A DNA stretch of 64,000 nt. Source: Neckera pumila (taxonomy: Eukaryota > Streptophyta > Bryopsida > Hypnales > Neckeraceae). This document shows, piece after piece, positions 1 through 10,573 of the stretch (position 1 is the stretch's first letter; the number at the start of each line of letters is the position of its first letter). Position numbers and translations under genes: made by a program. The stretch is from NCBI GenBank assembly GCA_963969595.1, contig OZ018408.1:50903022-50967021 (forward strand), given 5' to 3'. The notes under the pieces are model-generated. The model saw nothing but the letters and a program-made list of their open reading frames with translations, was not told the DNA's origin and ran no database searches.

Positions 1-508
1 GTGTGGAAAAAATTTCAGAAATTTCCATCGTGTAGATTGGAAGATATTAGTGTTTGAATTGACAAAAGTCCTTTTTTTGGCCCTGCAAAAAAACGGGCAG
101 CTGCGCTTCACAAGGTCAGACTATTATGAAAAAAATTCTAAAATGGTTGTGCTTCTTTGGATTCATTCTTCAGAGAAAGTTGGCTACATACTTGAAAATT
201 TTCAGATTATTTTAAACTATACAATATATAGGAAAAAAATAGTAAGTAGAAAGAAGTAGAGAATGGTTCAAAATACGAAATTGTTAAGAAGTTAATTATG
301 GAATTGAAAAATGACAATCCCAATGGTTGCAATGTTTTGATAAACAATCTATATCCTAAAATTTTATATTGTTTGAAAAATATTGAAAATTTGAGTGAAA
401 TAAACGACTTCAAAGTTTATTTTAGAGTAGACAATCCATAACTGCCCACAAACTAAAAATCCTTGTAACGTTTGGCTCATTGATCAAAATGGAATGATTC
501 AAAGCTTT

Positions 509-598
<90 letters not shown>

Positions 599-865
599 TT
601 ATTTAATAAACCAATTTCAAATTTTTATTTTTGAAAAAAGTGATTTCTTTTTATTTGCCCGGACTACTCAAGTTGAGAAACAAACAACATATTAGGCCAT
701 AACTTTTGACTTGTATTTCCAAATGTCATGAAATTTGGTGCATATGAAAGATATTCCTCTCCCATCTGCTATAAAAATTTCAACCCAAAATATGCAAATC
801 TCCAGTCACATGTACTTGCCCAAAATTTCTATATTGCCAAAAAACGCATGTTGGTCCTTTAGGGA
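1..865 (-). mobile_element. piggyBac-like non-autonomous element, family A (left-truncated by window)
   Basis: The right end reads GGTCCTTTAGGGA followed by TTAA (866-869), which is the reverse complement of the CCCCTAAAGGACC terminus shared by the other copies. The interior matches copies at 4770-5689 and 28096-29036 segment by segment, for example a TGCAAGATATTAG-like stretch, AAATTGTTAAGAA and AACAATCTA. A long AT microsatellite (511-593) has expanded inside it. There is no coding capacity. The left end lies outside the window. Confidence 0.7.
511..593. repeat. (AT)n microsatellite
   Basis: An uninterrupted run of alternating A and T of about 80 bases, inside the family A element. Other copies have a short ATATATA tract at the same place, so this looks like an in-place expansion. 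Confidence 0.95.
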
Positions 866-869
866 TTAA

Positions 870-1206
870 CTAACTAAAAAGTTGCAAGAGAATCATTGGT
901 TGATTGGAAAGTTGCAACGTTGGGGACTCACACGTTTGAAGGGAGCAAAAAGGACCCCCAATTAGTTGGTTAGTTATGTTATGAAGAAAGCCTGATACAA
1001 TTGGGATTCTATTGCAAAAAATATAGGCAAATGTTTTTACTCATGCCCCGTTTTCTTGTCCTTTTCATGCTTGTGTATTATGCTTTCTGTAAGGTGTTTC
1101 ATATTCTTGACTTTGTTGGCCCGTATGCCTTGTTGTTTGCTTGTATTTTTGTTATTTTTTTGCTTAGTAGGGGTGCAATTGGTTTTGGAAGATGGCCTGT
1201 TGCAAT
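870..1206. other. AT-rich spacer, no gene
   Basis: Between two mobile elements. 869-975 starts TAACTAACTAA and ends TTAGTTGGTTAGTTA, a short imperfect inverted repeat that may be a tiny MITE. Nothing else is recognisable. Confidence 0.4.
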
Positions 1207-1649
1207 AAGGTAAACAGACCACTGTGGTCGGATGACCCATAGTGGACACCTAATGACCCCATGACAGTTTTTTTGGCCACAATCAATGTCTAATTCGACA
1301 TCAATGGAGTGATTAGTGACCTCATTAGGAACACCTGCTTTTTCAGTGTAAATCATTGTAGAAAGTGACTTTTCATGGCCTTTTACATTAGAAATGATTG
1401 TGACCACTTTAAGTGATTAAGAAGAGCATATTGGATACACTTTTTGTTGGTTATGGGGTAGTCTTCTAACTCTTTTGGACAGATCACTTCAAAAATCTGT
1501 CACAAATTCATACTTTGTTTGAAAAATATAATTTCAGTTGCTCTCACTATTTCTCACATTTATCTTCATATGGGAATTTTTTTTGAAAACTTTCAAAAAT
1601 GGCATGAGGGTAGACTCCAAAGTTTGACCACAATGGGCTGGTTTACCTT
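1207..1649. mobile_element. TA-flanked MITE (AGGTAAA.CAG family), copy 1
   Basis: An inverted-repeat element of about 440 bp. The left end AAGGTAAACAGACCACTGTGG mirrors the right end, which finishes in CCACAATGGGCTGGTTTACCTT. It is flanked by TA on both sides, as in mariner/Tc1-type insertions. The interior aligns along its length with copies at 1822-2268 and 8009-8455 (shared blocks such as CAATGGAG.GATTAGTG, GAAGTGACTTTT and TTCACATGGG-like). No transposase is encoded. Confidence 0.8.
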
Positions 1650-1821
1650 AGTGGCATTGCCAATATGGGTGGTGGTACTGCGAAGAAGCAACGTATCAAC
1701 ATTGATACAATGTCGTCATTTGCTTTTGGAACTAATGTATTTGATAATGGTGTGTTCACAAGTGTGAACCACCTACTCTACCAGACTTTGAATCTTGAGG
1801 TATTGTTCAAGAATTTGTAAC

Positions 1822-2268
1822 TAAGGTAAAGCAGCCCATTGTGGTCAAATGACCCATGGGGGACACATGATGACCCCATTGTGTGTTTTTTTTATCACAA
1901 TCAATATCTCACCTAACTTCAATGGAGTAATTAGTGCCCTTATTAGGAACATGTAGTAATTTTAGTATAAGTCACTGTAGGAAGTGACTTTTTATGGCCA
2001 TCCACATATAAAAAAAAATTGTCTCCTTTAGAAGAAGTAGGTGAGCATTATCCATACACTTGCAGTTGGTTTTGGGGTAGTCTGACGACTTCTTTGGGCT
2101 GAACACTTGAGAAATTCATAGCTAATTCATACTCTGTTTGAAAATTATGACTTCAATTATCTTCACAAATTCTCATACTTGTCTTCACATGGGGAAAAAA
2201 TTGAAAAACTTCGGTGATGGGATGATGGCAGACTCCTAATTCTGACCACAATGGGCTGCTTTACCTTA
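1822..2268. mobile_element. TA-flanked MITE (AGGTAAAGCAG family), copy 2
   Basis: The terminal inverted repeat is about 25 bp and near-perfect. The left end is AAGGTAAAGCAGCCCATTGT and the right end is its complement, ending GCTTTACCTT, with TA at both borders. It lies 170 bp from copy 1 in the same orientation and is more similar to copy 3 (8009-8455) than to copy 1. Non-coding. Confidence 0.85.
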
Positions 2269-2600
2269 TACTCAAGTACAAGACACATTGCTAAAGGATC
2301 AAATGAACCGCCAATTGATACTACCAGGATTTGATGCATCATCCATAATTATTGTTGTTCCTAGTTTGTTGGTGTTGCAATACTTTGGTTCACTTTGAAA
2401 TCCAATCCTCAGTTTCAAGAAGAAAAAAAATGTACCCAATTATATTTTGTAAAAAGAGATATGATGTAATATGTGGATTCCACTCCACTATAAAAAAAAT
2501 TGGTAAATAGTCTTGGGTGATAATTAGTGTTGTTCCTTGTTTTTTACCCCCAATATTATTTTTCAACTTATGTGTAAATAATTTTGGGAGACTTAACTCC

Positions 2601-2745
2601 CGCCATCAAACTCTGGCCCTTCTTTGGAAAACTCTAATTTCTGCCTCCCGTTGTCAAATTCTGGCCATTCCCTGGGAAACTCTAATTACCGCCTTCCGCT
2701 GTCAAATTCTGGCCCTTCCTTCTCTAAAAAACTTTCTTTTTTGCT
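2601..2745. repeat. 48-bp tandem repeat, about 3 copies
   Basis: Unit core TCAAAyTCTGGCC...GGAAAACTCTAATT. The TCAAA landmark recurs at 2606, 2654 and 2702, exactly 48 bp apart. The open frames across it come from the repeat and are not taken as genes. Confidence 0.85.
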
Positions 2746-2832
2746 TATTTCATTGCCTTGCTCTTTCTCAAATGAAAATATGAGCTATCCTATATGGAGA
2801 TTAATTGATAATATTCTTGGGATTTCTTATAG

Positions 2833-3387
2833 AATGGGCCCTAAAGGTTGGATGGACCAAACCATCTTCTTTAGAACCTCGTGCATATCAAGCCGATCTT
2901 CATGAACGCATGAAGATCATATGGCTTAATAATTGTAGCGACCACGAGAGCGACCATATTGTGACCTCTAAATTGGTTGCTATCCTAGCTGCCAAAAATA
3001 CAGTTTTTAAATTTTTGCCTCCATATTCTACTCACCTTTGCCAACCAACAAATCCATCTCTCATTTCAAAAATCAAAGATGCATGGACAAGACGGTGGGA
3101 AGCCAAGAAAATTGAGTTGATACAACAAAATGCTTGACAAAATGCACCCCAGACACATGGACAATGGTCAGAGAAGTTGACAAATCCGGGGAAACGTTTT
3201 TTTTCTATAATTGACTGCTGATAGTGTAGAAAATGTTAATCGAGAGGTGGATGGTGACAACACGTCCTATGCTAGAAAAGCACTGATTTGTTGTGGCTTG
3301 GCATTAGGACTTGATGGATCTTGGAGTGTAGAACAATCGTTTCCACATCTTCAAGAGATAATTGCAAAACATTTAAAATACTTCTAA
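2833..3387 (+). pseudogene. DDE_1 (pogo/Tigger-type) transposase remnant
   Basis: Three pieces of one transposase C-terminal region in different frames. First MGPKGWMDQTIF (about 2833-2870). Then a frame containing MKIIWLNNCSDHES and KFLPPYSTHLCQPTNPS followed by IKDAWTRRWEAKK (to 3137). Then, after a stop and a disrupted stretch, NREVDGDNTSYARKALICCG to a stop at 3387. In pogo-type DDE_1 domains the LDN..GH and QP.D motifs carry catalytic aspartates. Here both positions read N (LNNCSDH and QPTN), so it looks dead even apart from the frameshifts. Family assignment is from the motifs; no search was run. Confidence 0.75.
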
Positions 3388-3539
3388 GGGCAATAACTGC
3401 CCAATTTCAATAGGACAGTTTAAAAATCCTTTTTGATATTTTACTATATTTTTCATTGAATTTTTGGCCTATAGCTAGGATTATTATGTTACGTTTTTTT
3501 ATTGTTGTTATATTTAACAATTTATACATACACTATGAA

Positions 3540-3720
3540 AAATTTCAGCATGTCAACTCCCCATTGTCTATTTCAGCAACTCAGCATTTCATAATTTATT
3601 TTAGCATTTCAACATTTCATTGTCTATTTTAGCAATTCAGCATTTCAATGTTTCTTTCAGCATTTCATTATATTTATTTCAGCATTTCATTGCTTATTTC
3701 AACATTTTATACACCGCTTT
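3540..3720. repeat. Irregular minisatellite (TTCAGCATTTCA)
   Basis: Repeated TTCAGCATTTCATT / TATTTCAGCAATTCAGCATTT units of variable length in the right half of the pogo-like element, 3' of the transposase remnant. Confidence 0.7.
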
Positions 3721-3922
3721 TTTCCACCATTCCAACTTCTATATTTTATTCCCATCTAAAACTAAATGCACTCTTGTAAAAATGTTGAAATGACCAAAGT
3801 TTACTATAGAGCGAAAATAGTGTTAAAATGGAAAATAATGTTCTAATACTAACCTTGCAAATCACAATTAGTATTATTGTTGACAATTAGTGTAGCCAAT
3901 ACTATTTACCAATTTTAGTGTA

Positions 3923-4273
3923 ATGCTATGAGCCTTTTTAGGAAGGATAATAATTTGGAAGTTCACTCCAAATTTTTACCTCGGGTAGGGACAAATTATT
4001 AACCGTGCATGATTAAATAAAATAAATTTAACTCAAATTTGGAATTACAAACCTCAAATTAGATAGAAGAGGTTACAATATAAAATTGATGGTCCAAAAT
4101 AGGGGGCTGATTTGTATATCCACGGCAAGAGTTGAAAACAAAATAACAAGAATGATGTGACCATGAGGCTCTCTCCGCTCCAACCAAATCCTAATCGAGT
4201 TGTGTAGTGTGAATGAAGTTGTACATAGGATTTGGAAATTTGGATTCAGAATGCAAAAAATCAGAACATTCAA
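3923..4273. other. AT-rich spacer
   Basis: No gene, RNA or clear repeat boundary seen. Confidence 0.5.
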
Positions 4274-4447
4274 TAGCATTTGTTGCCACTATCTTAGCTC
4301 TATAGTGAAGGGTGTGGAATATTCTACCCCAATAGTCCCTTGCATCCTCCATCTATTACTCCATTCAATAGCTATTGATGAAGTACTGTTGGGTGTAGAA
4401 TATTCTACATCCTCCATTGTAGAGCTAAGACAGTGCCAAGCATTGCT
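4274..4447. mobile_element. Hairpin MITE, about 174 bp
   Basis: Long near-complete inverted repeat. The left arm TTGTTGCCACTATCTTAGCT continues through GGAATATTCTAC, and the right arm is its complement (GTAGAATATTCTAC... GTAGAGCTAAGACAGTGCCAAG). Arms are about 60 nt around a central loop of about 50 nt. The open frames on both strands here are by-products of the palindrome. Confidence 0.75.
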
Positions 4448-4769
4448 ACACAAAATAGTGAAATTAGGTGGCCCCATACTAATTTTTCAGCATTCAATTC
4501 TATATAAATAGGTACAATCATTACAAAGAATGCAGTAATGAAGGAACTATGTGTATTGTATGGATTGGTGCACTATTCATGGCTATGGTTTAGGAAATTG
4601 CATACGCCTCCATGTGGACAAGCAATGGCTCATGAACTAACTTCTCTCAGTGAAGGTAACCTAAGTGTTAAGGCAATCCAATTTTACAAAGGTAAAGACA
4701 CCCATTAGTGTCCTTGCTCCCATTCCTATACTTTAGACTGTCACTATATCTGTTTGGACTTCTCATTAA

Positions 4770-5689
4770 CCCCTACAGGTCAGAGACTATGTTTTTCCCA
4801 AAATCGCTCCGAAACTACCATTTCTAATACAAGTACCAAATTTTAGAAAAAAAAACATTTTTGGACACATGTAACCATAGGATCTTGTAGTAAGCTTGTT
4901 TGAGAATATGTAGAAAAAATTTCAGAATTTTTCACCTTGTAAATTGCAAGATATTAGCATTTGAATTGACAAAAACCCTTTTTTTGGCCTTGCAAAAAAT
5001 CGGGCAGCTGCACTTCACAAGGTCACATTTGAATGAAAAAATGTCCAAAATGGTGGTTACTCCTTGGATTCATTCTTTAAAGCAAGTTGGCTACCTGCTT
5101 GAAAATTTTTAGATCATTTGAAATTGCACAACATATAGGGAAAAAATAGGTTATAGAAAGAAGTAGAAAATGATTCAAAACACTAAATTGTTAAGAATTT
5201 AATTATGGAATTGAAAAATGCCAATCCCAACGGTTGTAATGTTGCAATAAACAATCTACATCCTATGCTTTTATTTTTGTTGAAAAATATTAAAAATTGA
5301 GTCAAATAATGGACTTCAAAGTTTATTTTAGAGTAGGGAATCCATAACTGCTCGCAAACTAGAATACCTCATAATTTTCATCTCATAAATCAAAATGGAA
5401 TAATTCAAAGCTTTGCACATATATATTAATCTAGAAACCAATTTCAAATTTTATTTTTTTTAAATGATTTTAAAAAAAAAATTGAGCTGCCCACCGATCA
5501 TTGAAAATGACATATCATCCAATAACTTTTTAACCATGTGGTCAAAAGTTTCGAAAATTGTTGGGCCTTAAAACTACTCCTCGGGCACATGTTGTATGAA
5601 ATTTTCAAAGAAAAAAAATAAAAATTTCCGCTCGTAGCTGTCCAAAATCGCTATATATTACCAAAAAGTGCCCTTTGGTCCTTTAGGGG
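4770..5689 (-). mobile_element. piggyBac-like non-autonomous element, family A
   Basis: Flanked by TTAA on both sides (4766-4769 and 5690-5693). It begins CCCCTACAGG and ends GGTCCTTTAGGGG. The interior of about 920 bp is collinear with copies at 8610, 14019, 28096, 35804 and 53592. TTAA duplications with CCC-starting termini are the hallmark of the piggyBac superfamily. No transposase frame. Confidence 0.8.
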
Positions 5690-5693
5690 TTAA

Positions 5694-6040
5694 TGTATCC
5701 TTGAAATGCTTGGCTCTAATTTGCTGACGCATATGAAGGACACATACCTAATCCACATTTGCTAACTATGGATTTTTGTTGATTTCAATCTTGGGTCCAC
5801 CTATGTAACAGTTTCAGTGGTCTCGGGAGCTGTTTCTTTGAAAAATCATAGAAATTACATACCACATCCAAAAAATCTATTTTATTTTACTTTTTAATAT
5901 TTAAGATTTTCACTCACCAATACTACAAAAATATTAATTTTCAAAAAATTTGCCTCCAACTATGCTAAATTGTTTAACATTGACGGTTTTGGGTGCTTCC
6001 ACCTTATTTTGTGTACTGAATGTTACGGAGTATGATGGAT
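5694..6040. other. AT-rich spacer
   Basis: No gene or repeat boundary recognised. Confidence 0.5.
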
Positions 6041-6540
6041 GCCATAGTCTCGAGCCACTAAATTCTCACCCTGCCTTGAAAGGCTCGTAGCACTGCTTTA
6101 GACCAAATAATCCTAAATAATAATCTGTCCGTTGGCTCTGGGCGGAAGTGAATCCGAACATCCGGTAACAGTCCAGCTACAGTAGTAACTTACTAGTGCG
6201 TGCCGTAGCTTTTTCGAAAGGGCGTACTCCCGCCATCTGCGGCACGGCACCCCGCCTAGCGAATCCCGAAGACTCCCTCGCTGGGATGATCTGAGAAAGG
6301 CGCGGGAGGGGCACGACTCCCACTTGCTCTCCACGTGGCACTTTCCCCGAGATAGTGTGTCCCTGGATTTGTTCGACAAACCATGTCGGCGAACGGGAAC
6401 GCGCTTATACGCGCCTCCGCAGTCCACGCTGAGTGGCCCCCACCCCACCCCAGGGCAAAGGGGCTCAAGGCTGTCAGGCAGGTCCCCCACTGGCCCTCTT
6501 GCAGGAATAATGGACCAAGGACGGAGTTCATTCAACAATT
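6040..6540. other. GC-rich block of possible organellar origin
   Basis: An abrupt island of high GC in very AT-rich DNA, rich in structured motifs such as CCCACCCCACCCCAGGGC and GGGAGGGGCACGACTCCC. Open frames run through both strands (for example 6113-6538 on -), but none resembles a protein I know. Composition and texture suggest plant mitochondrial non-coding or intron DNA moved to the nucleus, but this is inference from composition alone. It could equally be part of another repeat or a captured gene fragment. Confidence 0.35.
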
Positions 6541-6688
6541 TTTTAATTTACTTTCCTGAAGTTTTGAACTACAACAACCGAAAATAAATAAATAAAACGG
6601 CCTAACTTAAATAAATCTGGAGTAAAAAGCTGCAGTCAAAATAGGCACTGAATAAAGTTTCATTGACTTTTTGAAATGCAGATTTATT

Positions 6689-7172
6689 AAGGTAGAGCCA
6701 CCCATTCCCGACCAATGACCCATTCCCAACCAGTGACCCATTCCCGACCTATAAGATAGACAAGCCTATTACCACCCTGATTTGCAATCTGAATATATTG
6801 GGGCTAATTCCAAGAAGGGTATGTATTTTTCAGAGGTGTGTGCTTGTTTTACAAATCAAATCCAAGTGGAATTATAATATTTTGATCAAAATTATAATTT
6901 CTGTGAATTTTTGAAGTGTCGACCCTAAAATTACAAAACCGCTTGTAGATTGGAGTCATAAACATCATACTAACAACCCATAACCACCCTTCTATGTATC
7001 TATTAGCACGTAAGTATGGACCAATGAAAAATTGACACATTATTCTTTGTGATATCAATGCTCTGATTTTGTCAAGAAAGTGAGTGGAGTTGGATGAGTG
7101 TAGTGGTGGAAATGGGGCCAAAACTAGGATGGCAAAAATATGAAGCTGGCGGCTTTAGGCTGGTTTACTTTA
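6689..7172. mobile_element. Probable diverged TA-flanked MITE related to the AGGTAAAGCAG family
   Basis: Left end TTAAGGTAGAGCCACCCATT, right end GGCTGGTTTACTTTA. The last 15 bases are an imperfect complement of the first, with TA at each border. The start contains a short triplication of CCCATTCCCrACC (about 6708-6752). The interior does not obviously match the other copies. Confidence 0.45.
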
Positions 7173-7519
7173 GATGCATATATTTTTGACCAAATTTAGA
7201 TTTTTTTTTTCAAAATTGGAACTGATAAATACATGACACATGTCCCAAGTTGTGAGAAAGAAAGTAGAAAAGAATGGATAGGAAAAAAGTTACTGAGTGA
7301 TCGGAATTGGATGAGTCTAGAGGTTGGCCATAGGTCTACAACACTTTTTACCTCCCATTATTTATACTAATTGTCCCAATCCCATTGCTTGTTCAATTGG
7401 GATTAGATGTGCCTTGTTTTAACTAATTTCTTGAAAATTGTAGAAAGGTTCCCATTATGCAAGGCAACTCAATGTAGAATTGTGGTTGGTAGGATTGGAA
7501 TTAGATTGAAAAGTTACAA

Positions 7520-7860
7520 TTCTATGGATTCAATAAATACCACCATGCACTTTCTTTACATGTGCACATCCAATGCTTGATTTGATTGAAAATCTGAGTT
7601 TGTATAGGCGCAATTAATTCAAAAGTCATGAAATACTCCATTGTATTAATATTTATAAGGTGAGGTGCAAAAACAAGGTAAAATGTTTGGTGAACTAAAC
7701 CTCCCATCTTCTATATCTTGTAATGTGCACCTCTAATGCTTGATTTGATTAAATTTTTGAATTTGTTAGGGTTCAATTAGTCTAAGAAAGTATAAATTAC
7801 CATCTCTTTGTACAAGGTATAAGTAAAAAGATAAGGTGGAATTGCTGGTGAGACTTACAT
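7520..7860. repeat. 163-bp tandem duplication
   Basis: GTGCACATCCAATGCTTGAT at 7562 recurs as GTGCACCTCTAATGCTTGAT at 7725, with matching flanks (AATTAATTC/AATTAGTC, AAGGTGAGG/AAGGTGGA). Non-coding. Confidence 0.7.
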
Positions 7861-8008
7861 TACAAGTATTGTTTTTCAATCTTGAGACATACTCTTGGAT
7901 AACCATTGCAATTGTGAAGGGAATTAAGGCTGTCACATAGCATCCACATAACACATAGTCTCCCTTAGGAACAACAATGGGAAGCTATATGTTTTTACTT
8001 TGATCACC

Positions 8009-8455
8009 TAAGGTAAAGCAGCCCATTGTGGTCAAATGACCCATGGGGAACACATGATGACCCCATTGTGGTTTTTCTGACCACAATCAATATCTCACCT
8101 AACTTCAATGGAGCAATTAGTGACCTTATTAGAAACATGCAATAATTTCAGTGTAAGTCATCGTAGGAAGTGCCTTTTTATGGCCATCTACATATAAAAA
8201 CAAAATTGTCTCCTTTAGAAGCGATAGGTGAGCATTATGGATACACTTGCAGTTGGTTTTGGAGTAGTCTTCCGACTTCTTTGGGCTGAACACATGAGAA
8301 ATTCATAGCTAATTCATACTCTATCTGAAAATTATGATTTCAATTGCCTTCACAAATTCTCATACTTGTCTTCACATGGGAAAAAAATTGAAAAACTTCG
8401 GTGATGGGATAATGGTAGACTCCTAATTCTGACCACAATGGGTTGCTTTACCTTA
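8009..8455. mobile_element. TA-flanked MITE (AGGTAAAGCAG family), copy 3
   Basis: Closest relative of 1822-2268, with the same termini (AAGGTAAAGCAGCCCATTGT ... TTGCTTTACCTT), the same length and TA on each side. The high identity between copies 2 and 3 argues for relatively recent movement. Confidence 0.85.
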
Positions 8456-8609
8456 TAATGTACACTTTCTTTTCAAGATCCATTTTTTTCTAAAGACTTT
8501 TTTAGTTAAAGAGTTACAAAAAAATGAATATGCAACTATTAGTTGAGGTAGCCACAAATTTTAGATAGGAACTTTTCTTCCTCTGCAGCCGTTGTTATCA
8601 AGTTATTAA

Positions 8610-9532
8610 CCCCTAAAGGACCAACATGCGTTTTTTGGCCGTATAGAAATTTTGGGCAGGTACGTGTGACTAGAGATATCCATATTTGAGGCTGAAATTT
8701 TAATAGAAGGTGGGGGCGAGGAATATCTTCATGTGTACCAAGTTTCATGACATTTCGAAATACGAGTCAAAAGTTGTGACCTGATATGATACTTTTTTTC
8801 ATAACCGAGAGTTTGGGCAGATAAGAAAAAATCATTTTTTCCGGAGGTTTTTTTTTGAAATTGGTTCTCTACATTTATATATACTTAAAAAGCTTTGAGT
8901 CACTCCATTTCAATCAATGAGTCAAAAGTTATGAGGGTTTTTGGTTTGCGGGCAGTTATGGATTCTCTACTCTAAAAAAAACTTTAAAGTCGTCTATTTA
9001 ACTCAATTTTCAATATTTTTGGAAAATAATAAAATCTTAGGATGTAGATTGATTATTACAACATTACAACCGTTGGGATTGGCATTTTTAAATTCCATGA
9101 TTAAATTTTTAACGATTTAATATTTTGAGTCATTTTCTACTTCTTTCTACTTGCTATTTTTTTCCTATATGTTGTACAATTCCAAATGATGTGAAATTTT
9201 TCATGCATATAGACAACTTGTTTAGGAAACTGAATTCAAAGAAGCACCACCTTTATCGGCATTTTTTCATTGAAAAGTGAGCTTGCAAAGTGCAGCTGCC
9301 CAGTTTTTCGCAGGATTGAAAAAATGGTTTTCAAGACTTTGAATGCTTATATCTTATGATCCACACGGTGGAATTTTCTGAAATTTTTACCACATGTTTT
9401 CAAAATATCATACTACAAGATCCTATGGTTACATGTGTCAAAAATTGTTTTTTTCCAAAAATTTGGTAGTTGTATTAGAAATGGCAGTTTTGGAGCGTTT
9501 TTGGTGATTACATAGTCGTGAAACTATAGGGG
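8610..9532 (+). mobile_element. piggyBac-like non-autonomous element, family A
   Basis: TTAA at 8606-8609 and 9533-9536. Termini CCCCTAAAGGACCAACATGC and its counterpart CTATAGGGG. The full-length copy is 923 bp and carries no coding frame of note. It serves here as the reference orientation for the family. Confidence 0.85.
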
Positions 9533-9536
9533 TTAA

Positions 9537-10190
9537 GGGGCACTTTACAATTGAGGCCAAGCTAAAAAGTTAAGCTCATCAATCAAGCTACAAAAAAACT
9601 GAGCACTTTCCTTGGTCAAGCTAAAAACATGTCAAGCTCTTGGTTGGAGTGAATGCTTTGAATTTCCTATTTTCTTCACTTGACCCCAAGCAAGTACTCG
9701 GGAAGTTTTTTGAGTTTTACTGGATTTTCCTTCAATTCATAAATTAAACCTTTTTTCCAAGTACAAAATCCAATTATTTTATTCCAATTGTATAGATTTT
9801 TTCACTGATGTTTCCAAATTGCAGCCGTTTTTTTTCTCCCAATTCCACCGGCTAGCTTGGAACTAGCCGTCGGTTCTTCCCGAACACAGACCCCAAGTAC
9901 AAAAGCAGCGAGAATTTGCTAAGTTATCCTAAGTTACAACTTCCGCCCTTGAGGACTTTGGTTTTGGATGCTGAGCGAGGTACAAAAGCCAAGTGTACAT
10001 ACCAGCAGGCGAGGTGTACAACTCCTGTTCTGACTTCTGACCTCACCAATGCACAATTTCTCGCCAACCGGCTCCAGACAAAAGATACTGTTGGCTACTT
10101 TTTGTGAAGGAAATCTTCATTCTTTTTTCTGTTAAAATAGTCAAGCAATAGACTATTCTTGTATTTTTAAGATCAATAGTCAAATTTTAC
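9537..10190. other. Spacer with a moderately GC-rich segment
   Basis: 9830-10110 is less AT-rich than its surroundings and has a 63-codon frame (9916-10107, +). The product is not recognisable, there are no splice-supported neighbours, and I do not call it a gene. It could be a captured gene or promoter fragment. Confidence 0.35.
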
Positions 10191-10194
10191 TTAA

Positions 10195-10569
10195 CTCCTA
10201 AAGGATCAAGGAAGCTCACTTTGGGCTTTTTGAGAACTTGGGCAAGCTCTATTGACTTCATAATTTGAAATTTTGCGTGAATTTCTTAGGATGGAATGCT
10301 ACTCATCATAATCTGCATGTAAAGCTTTGTTTCATGTCATTTTGATAAAAACTGCAAAAGTTAGAAGGTTTTTTTTGTTCTCAATGTCAAATTGGGCAGT
10401 GAAAAATATATTTTGAAAAACTGTCATTTTAATATAATTTTGATCGTATGGATACTTTCTATGTTTTGTGCTTCACATTATTTTCTTTGATATACATTTC
10501 AAAAAAGTTCTAAAATATATATTTTATAATAAATTTGTGTTTTGTCAAAAATCCTAGAGCCTTTAGGAG
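10195..10569. mobile_element. Small piggyBac-like MITE, 375 bp
   Basis: TTAA at 10191-10194 and TTGA at 10570-10573. Termini CTCCTAAAGGATCAAGGA and the complement CTAGAGCCTTTAGGAG. A miniature relative of the larger TTAA elements. Confidence 0.65.
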
Positions 10570-10573
10570 TTGA

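Larger units (their letters stand above)
2486..3922 (+). mobile_element. Degenerate pogo/Tigger-like DNA transposon with TIRs and transposase remnant
   Basis: The ends are inverted repeats. The left reads CACTATAAAAAAAATTGGTA then AATAGTCTTGG (2486-2516). The right is the complement of ACACTAAAATTGGTAAATAG followed by TATTGG (3896-3922). Inside lies a broken DDE_1-type transposase (separate entry). The size of about 1.4 kb and the TA-containing borders fit a decayed mariner/pogo element. The 48-bp tandem repeats at 2601-2745 lie between the left end and the transposase. Inactive. Confidence 0.65.

Noticed and set aside
4200..4511. Frames on both strands with mirrored sequence (VEYSTP)
   Set aside because: Artefact of a hairpin MITE.
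6113..6538. 141-codon minus-strand frame in the GC-rich island
   Set aside because: Long frames are expected by chance at high GC; the other strand is also open and no motif was seen.
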